Assembly (NCBI GenBank): GCA_016763595.1
Contig: JAESTN010000041.1
Span: 1 to 7,817 of the forward strand
Source: Flavobacteriaceae bacterium
Lineage (GTDB): Bacteria > Bacteroidota > Bacteroidia > Flavobacteriales > Flavobacteriaceae
DNA: 7,817 nt
Direction: 5' to 3'
Positions 1-6,886 of this stretch are shown piece after piece. The stretch's first letter is position 1. Each line of letters starts with the position of its first letter. Position numbers and translations under genes: made by a program. The notes under the pieces were generated by a model, which was given only the letters and a program-made list of their open reading frames with translations, did not search any database and was not told the DNA's origin.

Positions 1-1886
1 GTGTATTCAACTTTATTTAATTGATATTTGAATACTACGATAATCTTATTGCCAATTTTTTTACAATTAAATAGAAATGTCCCTCCATTATAAGGAAGTG
101 TAAAAGCTTTGCTTTTAGGTAAATTAGTAGCCACGTAATTTTCGGGTAATGTAATATTTGCTCTGAAGCTATCGCTGAAATTATATCCAAAATTTACAGG
201 GTAAAATCGACTTTCAAGTTTAAATGGGTTGGTTACTATTTTGTCATTGAAAAATAAATCTAAATATAGTTTATCCGTTTTTGGAGTCTCTTTTTCTATT
301 TTAAAACTAAAGAGTTGCGTTGTTTGTTTCTCTCGGTTGCTTAATCCTTTGGCAGAATAATCTGTAACAGAAATATGGTAATCAGACTCGTAATCTTCGA
401 GATAGTTTTTTTGACTAGTGGTGTTTAGTTTTTCTCTTAATAGTTGCGCATAATACCCTTTTTTCACAATCCTTAACCGATTGTTAATTGTGCCATTGCT
501 ATCTATTTTAATATTAACAAGTGTATGTGTAGATGTCTTAATAGCTGGTTTTATTTTTTGCCAATAGCTGCCTTTTTTAAAATCCATCACTCTCCCATCG
601 CCATTTAATGTGTAAAAAGAAAGCATTCCAAAGGATAACTCTTTACTACTAGCATCTAAAAAATACTCTTTATTATTAATTGTTGTTTTTACAAGCAAAT
701 AATTAAAATCATTAAGGACAGGGTATAATTTGGTAGGTGTTCCATTCCCTCTAGTCGATACTAATACTAGTTTTGCTTCTAAATTACCAGCTCTTAAAGC
801 GTTAAATAAAGCCATATTTATATCTGCAACGGTTCCTGATTTTTCGTCAAAAGCCCTTTTGGTATTTATTTTCTGGAAATTAAATCCATTTCTGTTATTT
901 GTAAAATGGTTTTGTAAAAAATAATAAATGTTTTTTGCTTTGGATAAATTTTCTGAAGTATTTAAAATTTCTTCTGGGAGCTTTTTTTTGAAAAAACTAG
1001 ATTTTTTAATTTCAGAACCAAAAAACACGCCAGATTTCAATTTCCGATCAACCCCTTTCCAAGTATTTGTAAATTGGTCTTTTTTTCCATTTGAATAGTA
1101 AATTGATTCTAGTTGAAATTCTATTTTAGAGATATAGTTTTCTCTACTTGTAAGGTGTTTTTCTTTCGTAAATGCAGGGATGTCTGTCATCGTGAAATCC
1201 AAAACATTACAATCTCCAGTGAGTTTTGAATATCCATCTCCCGAAAAAGTAACACAGCGTTTTTTTACTGAAGGATTATTTCTTGACAACTTAAAATATC
1301 CATTTAACTTGGCATTATATTGATAATTCCCAACAATTGATGAATGATATTCACTTTTTAGTTTCGGAATATCATCTTGGAAATACCAATCGTCAACTTC
1401 TAAGAAAAAGGGATTTAATTGGGTGTAAGAATACTCAATTACAGAGCCTATTTTTACATTTGGTAGGGCAAAATTGATCTCTTTCCTACTGGTATTTATA
1501 TGTATTGTGTTGATGTTATTTTTTGCCACATGCTTTTTAGTGATGCGTCCATTTTCTATATTATAAGTTGTCGCCTTAATATTTTTTATCTCTTGGTTTT
1601 TATAGGCATTATTAAAAAAAGGAATTCTAATAGTGGCTTTATCCAACCCTTTATTTTTTAGTATTTTAATTCTAAAATAGTAGTCAGTTCTGAATTCATT
1701 TAAATTATTATCGTAGGTGAATAAATTTCCTTGATCATATAAAACCACAGCAACCGCAGCAGAATCTTTTTCATAAAATTTCATTTGTAATTCTTCTAAA
1801 GTGGTTTGCCCCATTTTAGCTGATTCTGAAATTTGACCCTGTGTGGAATAAGATAGAAGAAATAGGAGTACAGCAATTTTTTTCAT
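1..1886 (-). CDS. Exported DUF3857/transglutaminase-like protein A (3' end cut by window)
   Basis: The frame is open without a stop from the ATG at 1886 to the left edge, giving 628 codons. Its neighbour is 645 residues and aligns along the whole length, so roughly 25 C-terminal residues are missing. Residues 1-18 (Lys-Lys, then a hydrophobic core, ending TQGQ) look like a signal peptide without a lipobox Cys, so a periplasmic location is inferred. Residues about 35-260 resemble DUF3857, with DDWYFQ at 165-170 and NYISKIEF at 250-257. Residues about 315-412 resemble a transglutaminase core. At the expected catalytic positions I see Val353 (GTVADIN) for Cys and Tyr396 (DFNY) for His; Asp411 (LDAS) is kept. 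Catalysis is therefore unlikely and a binding or structural role is more plausible. Cys211 and Cys226 match a Cys pair in the neighbour. The gene starts 19 nt after that neighbour's stop. The exact function is unknown. Confidence 0.87.
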   Translation of the reverse strand, partial: MKKIAVLLFLLSYSTQGQISESAKMGQTTLEELQMKFYEKDSAAVAVVLYDQGNLFTYDNNLNEFRTDYYFRIKILKNKGLDKATIRIPFFNNAYKNQEIKNIKATTYNIENGRITKKHVAKNNINTIHINTSRKEINFALPNVKIGSVIEYSYTQLNPFFLEVDDWYFQDDIPKLKSEYHSSIVGNYQYNAKLNGYFKLSRNNPSVKKRCVTFSGDGYSKLTGDCNVLDFTMTDIPAFTKEKHLTSRENYISKIEFQLESIYYSNGKKDQFTNTWKGVDRKLKSGVFFGSEIKKSSFFKKKLPEEILNTSENLSKAKNIYYFLQNHFTNNRNGFNFQKINTKRAFDEKSGTVADINMALFNALRAGNLEAKLVLVSTRGNGTPTKLYPVLNDFNYLLVKTTINNKEYFLDASSKELSFGMLSFYTLNGDGRVMDFKKGSYWQKIKPAIKTSTHTLVNIKIDSNGTINNRLRIVKKGYYAQLLREKLNTTSQKNYLEDYESDYHISVTDYSAKGLSNREKQTTQLFSFKIEKETPKTDKLYLDLFFNDKIVTNPFKLESRFYPVNFGYNFSDSFRANITLPENYVATNLPKSKAFTLPYNGGTFLFNCKKIGNKIIVVFKYQLNKVEY

Positions 1887-1905
1887 AATAATTTAATTTG
1901 GTGAG

Positions 1906-3843
1906 CTATTTTTTTTCTAAAGTAATAATTGTTGACTGTATGTTGATGATTTCAGCATAGAATTTTTTTAAAGCTTCATATTCATAGGTTGAAAATATGG
2001 TTTTATTTAATTTCATTTTAAAGAAAATGATCAGGTGTTTTGTATTGTTTTTAATTGTAAATAGAACCCGACCTCCTTTATTTGGTAATGATAAAAGAAT
2101 AGGTTTATGTATCGAGTTCAAAGAATATCCCGTTGGTAAAATAATTTTTGCCCTGTACGTGTAATCTTGTTTAAAGCCAAAATCTACGGGGTAAATCCGT
2201 TCTTCTAAATTAAATGGGTTTGTTTTTATACCGGTATAAAAAAAGGGATTAATATACATTTTATCCTGTAAATCTTGTTCTGTGTTTTCATAGTTGAAGT
2301 GGTAAATTTGTTCCGTTTTAGTACTTGTACTCTCTAGACCATTTATTTTAAAATTGTCAATTTCAATATTTTCACCTTCTTCAATTGATTCTATATATTT
2401 TTCTTTTTTTAAGGAATCATATATTAATTTTAAAATTGTTGACTTATAACCAGAACTTGTAATCTTCATTTCACCAGAAATGTCATCATTATTTTTAATA
2501 TCAACAATGAGGTTAACATTCTCAAATGAATTTTTATAAGGCACTATTTTTTTCCAATACCCCCCTTTTTTTAAACTCATAACTCTTGCATCTCCACTTA
2601 ATGTTTCGAATGGAGTAATGCCAAAAAACAGGTGTTTATTGGAGGCGTCTAAATAGTATTCTTTGTCATTAATGGTTATTTTTACAATGACATAATTAAA
2701 GTCATTTAATGACGGATTTAACTTTGATGGAAATCCATTATCTCTGGTTGAGACAAACAGTAAGCTGTTATTGATTTTCATAGCATTTAAAGATGCTAAA
2801 AGTGATAGGTTAATTGTAAAGTTATTGCCAACTCTATTTTTAAAAGTTTTGTTAAGGTTTAACTTATCAGGATTGTCAACATTAGAGATAAAATGTTTTT
2901 GTATAAAATAATATATTTTCTTAGCTCTTTCAAGCTTGTTTTTCTCATTTTGAATATGTTGTGGTATTTTTCGTAAAAAGAATTTTTCTTTAGATTTTAG
3001 TAGTTTTGAAAAACTTTTTTGAAAAGAAACATTTATTAAACTCCATTGTAAACTTCTATATTCTTTCGAATCTATGCCGTAATTATAATTTGAATCAAAG
3101 ACAATTCTAGAGATGTAATTTAAATAACTAGTGGCATATTTTTCTTGAATATAGGATGGAATACTATCCATACCATATTGAACAATTAAACAATCACTCT
3201 TTCGGCCATTTTTAGAATAGCATTTTTTTTGCAAAGACGACTTTGACCTTTTAAGAGTTAGTAGTCCTTTTAAAGTCGCGTTGTACTGCCTATTTCCAAG
3301 GTATATTTGCCCTGTGAAATTGCTTTTAACTTTTGGTATGCCGCTTTGAAAATACCAGTCAGAAATACTTCTATATCTCGTTTTGATAGAAAAAACATAT
3401 TCTAAAACACTTCCATCTTGAACCTCTGGAAAAGAAAACGTTATTTTCTTAAAATTGTCTCTAACCTTGGTTTCAAAAAATTGACTTCTTCTAACTTCGG
3501 TTTTTACAATTTCATTTTTCTCATTTAAATTGTAGGTATATGCTTTTAGATCATATAGTTCTCTCTCACCACTTATTGGAATTTCAATTTCAGAATTTTT
3601 TGAATCATTCTTTTTAAAAATTTTCTTTTTAAAATAATAATCAGTTATTCTTTCGTAATATTTTTTCTCATTAAAATAGTAGTTGGCATGTTCTTTTAAA
3701 ATTATTGAACTTGCTGTAGAATCTTTTGTGTATGTAGTTAATTTTAGGTCTTTAAGTGTTACTTGCCCTATGAGCTCCGATTTTTCTTTTTGAGAATATA
3801 CTATTGAAGCAATACATATAAGTAGTATAGTAATTCTTTTCAT
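1906..3843 (-). CDS. Exported DUF3857/transglutaminase-like protein B
   Basis: This complete 645-residue protein has an N-terminal signal peptide (residues 1-18, hydrophobic core 4-15, ending VYSQ, no lipobox). A DUF3857-like region spans about 35-255, with SDWYFQ at 161-166 and NYISRIVF at 242-249. A transglutaminase-like region spans about 305-400, and a beta-rich C-terminal part of about 430-645 has a NPFNLEERIYPVDFG stretch at 542-556. The Cys-His-Asp triad is not intact: Asn341 (GNNFTIN) sits where Cys is expected and Tyr384 (DFNY) where His is expected, while Asp399 (LDAS) remains. The only Cys residues after the signal peptide are 208 and 218, a likely disulfide. The ATG lies 3 nt after the exonuclease stop (TAACCGATG), which implies translational coupling. 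It is a paralogue of the next gene downstream. Proteins of this kind often occur in tandem in Bacteroidota, but their function is not known to me. Confidence 0.9.
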   Translation of the reverse strand: MKRITILLICIASIVYSQKEKSELIGQVTLKDLKLTTYTKDSTASSIILKEHANYYFNEKKYYERITDYYFKKKIFKKNDSKNSEIEIPISGERELYDLKAYTYNLNEKNEIVKTEVRRSQFFETKVRDNFKKITFSFPEVQDGSVLEYVFSIKTRYRSISDWYFQSGIPKVKSNFTGQIYLGNRQYNATLKGLLTLKRSKSSLQKKCYSKNGRKSDCLIVQYGMDSIPSYIQEKYATSYLNYISRIVFDSNYNYGIDSKEYRSLQWSLINVSFQKSFSKLLKSKEKFFLRKIPQHIQNEKNKLERAKKIYYFIQKHFISNVDNPDKLNLNKTFKNRVGNNFTINLSLLASLNAMKINNSLLFVSTRDNGFPSKLNPSLNDFNYVIVKITINDKEYYLDASNKHLFFGITPFETLSGDARVMSLKKGGYWKKIVPYKNSFENVNLIVDIKNNDDISGEMKITSSGYKSTILKLIYDSLKKEKYIESIEEGENIEIDNFKINGLESTSTKTEQIYHFNYENTEQDLQDKMYINPFFYTGIKTNPFNLEERIYPVDFGFKQDYTYRAKIILPTGYSLNSIHKPILLSLPNKGGRVLFTIKNNTKHLIIFFKMKLNKTIFSTYEYEALKKFYAEIINIQSTIITLEKK

Positions 3844-3846
3844 CGG

Positions 3847-4926
3847 TTAATATCGAATTATCTTAGCAACATTTTTTGATTTTAAGTAATTTTTAATAAT
3901 TGTTTTTGCTAAGGTTTTATTTTCAATTGGTGTCAACATCGATTTTAGTATGTCGCGTTGATTTTCTTGATAGGCTAAGTTTGTAAAGCAATACCCAAGA
4001 ACTTCATTATTTTCAATTAAGATTGCAGAATGCTCATCAAGTGTCCTTCCTTTATCAATCAACAGCATATTGTCACTATTAAAGTTATCAAAAAGCATTT
4101 TTTTCTTACTTCTTAAGTTGTACTTCGGTTTGTTGACCTCTAACTCTAAAAAGAACTTTAAATTAGTAAGAAGTACGTTACCGGTTGGCTCGTAACTTAT
4201 TGACGTCGTTTTCTCTTGAATTGCTTTTCCTCTTTTAGTGGTTTTTATGAATTGATTGTTGATGTCGTTTTTGAGGTTATTTCCTTTGCCCATAAAAATA
4301 ATATGACCATCTTCTCTGTGCAAGTAATACACGCCCATGATAGCAGGAATTTCATCCAATAAGGCAATTAGTTTTTCAGAAGTTTTTTTACAGTCAAAAT
4401 GTTTAACGGTATTCTTAAGAATAGACTTGTCTACATCTTTGTCTAACAATAATTTAAACAATTGAATGGTTGCCAACGCATCTCCAGAAGCTCTATGTCT
4501 ATCACTCATTGGTATTCCGAGTGATTTACATAGTTTTCCAAGACTATAAGATGGTTGTTCTGGAATTAATTTTCTACTTAATTCTACCGTACATAAAGTA
4601 TCTCGTTTGTATTCATAGCCCAAACGATTGTACTCTGTTTTTAGAATTCTGTAATCGAAACTCGAATTGTGTGCAACAACAATACAGTCTGTAGTAATTT
4701 CAATAATTCGTTTTGCTACTTCGTGAAATTTTGGTGCATTACGTAGCATTTTATTATTGATTCCGGTAAGTTGAACCACAAAAGGCTGAATTTCTTTTTC
4801 TGGGTTTACAAGTGTTATGAATTGGTCTACAATTTCATGCCCGTCGAATTTGTAGATTGCAATCTCCGTAATCCCTTCTTCGTTAAATTTACCACCCGTA
4901 GTTTCAATGTCTAAAATTGCGTACAA
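3847..4926 (-). CDS. DnaQ-like DEDDh 3'-5' exonuclease with degenerate GIY-YIG domain
   Basis: This 359-residue, presumably cytoplasmic protein begins with a DnaQ-type exonuclease. Exo I is DIETTG at 6-11 (Asp6, Glu8), Exo II is AHNSSFDYRIL at 85-95 (Asp91), and Exo III is HRASGD at 144-149 (His144, Asp149). The DEDDh set is complete, so 3'-5' exonuclease activity is likely. Residues 198-270 resemble a UvrC/Cho-type GIY-YIG nuclease (GVY 198-200, FMG 211-213, PKYN 267-270). The catalytic Tyr, Arg and Glu positions appear to be Phe211, Asp221 and Phe258, so this domain is probably inactive. A C-terminal part (LLIDKGR at 288-294, onward) matches the end of longer DnaQ-UvrC-like flavobacterial proteins I recall, which are about 450-460 residues with a Cys-rich segment before it; that segment is absent here. 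The start is TTG. The gene follows yggS by 30 nt. Repair or proofreading is the inferred role; it is not necessarily the replicative epsilon subunit. Confidence 0.9.
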   Translation of the reverse strand: MYAILDIETTGGKFNEEGITEIAIYKFDGHEIVDQFITLVNPEKEIQPFVVQLTGINNKMLRNAPKFHEVAKRIIEITTDCIVVAHNSSFDYRILKTEYNRLGYEYKRDTLCTVELSRKLIPEQPSYSLGKLCKSLGIPMSDRHRASGDALATIQLFKLLLDKDVDKSILKNTVKHFDCKKTSEKLIALLDEIPAIMGVYYLHREDGHIIFMGKGNNLKNDINNQFIKTTKRGKAIQEKTTSISYEPTGNVLLTNLKFFLELEVNKPKYNLRSKKKMLFDNFNSDNMLLIDKGRTLDEHSAILIENNEVLGYCFTNLAYQENQRDILKSMLTPIENKTLAKTIIKNYLKSKNVAKIIRY

Positions 4927-4943
4927 ATTTCTTTTTTTTTAGC
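4927..4943 (-). promoter_or_regulatory. A-rich translation leader that fixes the TTG start of the exonuclease
   Basis: On the minus strand the bases before the TTG are GCTAAAAAAAAAGAAAT, with a run of nine A. An in-frame TAA lies four codons upstream of the TTG, so no longer N-terminus is possible. The next in-frame Met (residue 60) would delete the Exo I motif. The TTG is therefore the best start. An A-rich leader instead of a Shine-Dalgarno sequence is usual in Bacteroidota. Confidence 0.55.
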
Positions 4944-4946
4944 TTT

Positions 4947-4964
4947 TTGTGTAAATTTACACAA
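4947..4964. promoter_or_regulatory. Perfect 18-bp palindrome at the yggS-exonuclease junction
   Basis: TTGTGTAAATTTACACAA equals its own reverse complement over all 18 bases. It covers the last codons and stop of yggS and ends 20 nt before the exonuclease TTG. The form TTGTG-N8-CACAA resembles two half-sites for a dimeric helix-turn-helix regulator, loosely like CRP/FNR-family sites. In RNA it could form a short hairpin of about 6-7 bp. No T-tract follows on either strand, so it does not look like an intrinsic terminator. The palindrome is observed directly; its role is inferred. Confidence 0.5.
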
Positions 4965-5613
4965 TATAATTTCTAGCGCCAAAAATTGCGCTACCTACTC
5001 TTACCATTGTACTTCCATTTTCGATTGCTAAAAGGTAATCTCCACTCATACCCATAGATAGGGTATCTAGTGACATCGTTCCTTTTAACGTATCGAAAAG
5101 CACTTTTAAAGAAGAAAACTCTTCTTTTAATTGTTTTTGATCCTCTGTAAACGTTGCCATTCCCATTAAACCAATGATTTTTATGTTTTTTAATTCTGAA
5201 AGCTCTTCCGAAGAAATTAGTTGGTTAATATCAGTAAATGATAACCCAAACTTCGTTTCTTCTTTCGCGATTCTAGCCTGTAGCAAACAGTTAATAACTC
5301 TCTGGTGTTTTATTGCTTGTTTGTTGATTTCTTTTAAGGTTTTAAAACTGTCAACTCCATGAATTAAATCGACAAAATGTGCCATGTATTTTACCTTATT
5401 ACGTTGTAAATGACCAATCATATGCCATTGAATATCCTTTGGTAACTCATCATACTTAGCGGCCATTTCTTGAATCTTATTTTCTCCAAAAATTCGCTGA
5501 CCAGCAGTATAGGCATCTAAAATTGCTGCATTTGGTTTTGTCTTTGAAACCGCAACTAAAGTTACATTCTTTGGAATGCTATTTTTTATGTGACGTAGGT
5601 TTTCTGCTATCAT
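4957..5613 (-). CDS. yggS: YggS/PLPBP-family pyridoxal-phosphate homeostasis protein
   Basis: This 218-residue protein matches the single-domain TIM-barrel PLP-binding family (YggS, PLPBP, PROSC), usually about 220-235 residues. Lys24 in AVSKTKP (21-27) is the PLP Schiff-base lysine. Other hallmarks are FGENKIQE at 42-49, WHMIGHLQRNK at 63-73, LSMGMSGDY at 185-193, and the phosphate-binding end STMVRVGSAIFGAR at 201-214. Family members show no clear enzymatic activity; they bind PLP in the cytosol and buffer vitamin B6 and linked amino-acid pools. The ATG is the only reasonable start: the nine preceding in-frame codons lead directly back to the DUF1015 stop and contain no ATG. The spacer from the upstream gene is 27 nt and shows no strong Shine-Dalgarno sequence. 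Its place behind serA suits a link to PLP-dependent serine metabolism, but that link is inferred. Confidence 0.95.
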   Translation of the reverse strand: MIAENLRHIKNSIPKNVTLVAVSKTKPNAAILDAYTAGQRIFGENKIQEMAAKYDELPKDIQWHMIGHLQRNKVKYMAHFVDLIHGVDSFKTLKEINKQAIKHQRVINCLLQARIAKEETKFGLSFTDINQLISSEELSELKNIKIIGLMGMATFTEDQKQLKEEFSSLKVLFDTLKGTMSLDTLSMGMSGDYLLAIENGSTMVRVGSAIFGARNYIV

Positions 5614-5640
5614 ACTAAAAAGGGGTGTGCAAACATTGTA

Positions 5641-6879
5641 CTAAAACTCATAAATAGTGATAGCACTTCTTAATTTTGGTTCTATATAGGTTGTTTTTGG
5701 AGGCATTAATTGTCCCGAATCAACAATACTTTTTAATTCATCAATTGTTGTTGGTCGCATTCCAAAAGAAACTTTAAAATCACCAGTATCAACTTTTGTT
5801 TTTAATTCTAAGCTATCAGTTTTATTTTGAGAATACATAATTTTAGAATCATTTCTAATGTCTTTAATGCCTAAAATTGGTTTTAGAATGGTCTGATATA
5901 AAATTTCAGCATCTAAATGACTCAATGCATCGGTAAACTCATAGCACTTCTTACGCAAGTACAACGAATAAAACTCACCATTTAAATACATGCTAAAATG
6001 ATTTTTTTTACTTGGTCTGTACAATTCTTGACCACGATTTTCAATTCTGAAATAAGTATCTAATTCAATTAAAAAATCATGAGGCGTAAACCCATTTAGG
6101 TCTTTGATAAATCGATTAAATTCATAAATACTTAATTGGCTTTCTGGTAATAAATAACTCATAAAAAAGTTATAATTTTCAGTACCTGTATGCATTGGGT
6201 TTTTCTTAGCCAACCCTTGTGCTAACAAACATGACGAAGTAGAACGATGATGCCCATCAGCGATATATAAGGTGTTAATTTCTTTAAAAGTATTGGTAAT
6301 TAATTCAATATCCTGTTGATTATTTACAACCCAAAGTAAATGATAATTCTTGTCTGTAGTAGAGAATTCAAATTCAGCTCTCGTTTTTTGATATTTATTG
6401 ATGATGCGTGTAATTACATCATTATCTGGATAGGTTAGGAGCACAGGCTCTGCATTAAAACCCGTGTTTTTTAAATAGTTTTCAAAGAGTAATTCTCGTT
6501 GTTTAAGAGTGCCTTCATGTTTTTTGATCACATTATTATGATAATCTTCTACTGAAGTAGCAGAAATAATACCGCAAAAAGAATTTGTAGGTGTTATTTT
6601 CTGGTAGATATAAAAAGCGGGAGTTTCATCTTGTGTAAATATGTTATCTTCTTTAAATTCTAGATACCTATTGTGCACTAATTTAAAACGCAAATCACCA
6701 CTTACATCTTGCTTGTTGTATTTATATCCAGGATTTATTACATGTAAAAATGTATATGGATTAAATGCAAGCTTTGCGTTTAACATATCTGGAGTATAAA
6801 TTTCGCGTGATTTTGTAGAAACCAATGCAACTTTATCTCTTGTTGCTCTTACAGCTTTAAAAGGTTTTACTATTGCCAT
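5641..6879 (-). CDS. DUF1015-family protein (possible ParB/SerK-like fold)
   Basis: This 412-residue soluble protein has no signal peptide or membrane segment. I recognise it as DUF1015 from its overall layout: an N-terminal PFKAVRATRDKV at 6-17, PYTFLHVINPG at 41-51, KKHEGT at 119-124, the central ADGHHR at 207-212, and a C-terminal MPPKTTYIEPKL at 392-403. The biochemical role of the family is not established to my knowledge. DGHHR resembles the conserved motif of ParB/sulfiredoxin-fold proteins, which include the free-serine kinases SerK and SbnI. Together with serA immediately upstream (7-nt gap, GAAGTTA), this makes a serine- or phosphoserine-related function attractive but unproven. The start ATG is supported by the tight spacing and by the family-like N-terminus directly after Met. 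In Bacteroidota I recall this gene often sitting beside serA and serC. Confidence 0.9.
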   Translation of the reverse strand: MAIVKPFKAVRATRDKVALVSTKSREIYTPDMLNAKLAFNPYTFLHVINPGYKYNKQDVSGDLRFKLVHNRYLEFKEDNIFTQDETPAFYIYQKITPTNSFCGIISATSVEDYHNNVIKKHEGTLKQRELLFENYLKNTGFNAEPVLLTYPDNDVITRIINKYQKTRAEFEFSTTDKNYHLLWVVNNQQDIELITNTFKEINTLYIADGHHRSTSSCLLAQGLAKKNPMHTGTENYNFFMSYLLPESQLSIYEFNRFIKDLNGFTPHDFLIELDTYFRIENRGQELYRPSKKNHFSMYLNGEFYSLYLRKKCYEFTDALSHLDAEILYQTILKPILGIKDIRNDSKIMYSQNKTDSLELKTKVDTGDFKVSFGMRPTTIDELKSIVDSGQLMPPKTTYIEPKLRSAITIYEF

Positions 6880-6886
6880 TAACTTC

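Noticed and set aside
730..924. Short plus-strand reading frame inside the DUF3857-A gene
   Set aside because: It is antisense to a well-supported coding region and its translation shows no domain. The same reasoning removes plus-strand frames at 4470-4694, 5174-5362 and 7284-7487.
1..1886. Possibility that the leftmost gene is a pseudogene, because no closed reading frame appears there
   Set aside because: Translating the minus strand by hand from 1886 gives 628 uninterrupted codons that align with the neighbouring paralogue throughout; only the window edge removes the stop.
4926..4933. GAAATTTG as a Bacteroidota -7 promoter box (TAnnTTTG)
   Set aside because: It has a mismatch in the key TA, and initiation would fall inside the exonuclease coding region, past its TTG start.
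4931..4964. Palindrome plus homopolymer as a rho-independent terminator
   Set aside because: In the direction of transcription the homopolymer is a run of A, not T, and the dyad has almost no loop and few G-C pairs. Nor does a T-tract follow it on the plus strand.
5614..5643. In-frame spacer between the DUF1015 stop (TAG) and the yggS ATG, which would allow a readthrough fusion
   Set aside because: Two genes share a frame by chance one time in three, the spacer is only nine codons, and no readthrough signal is visible.
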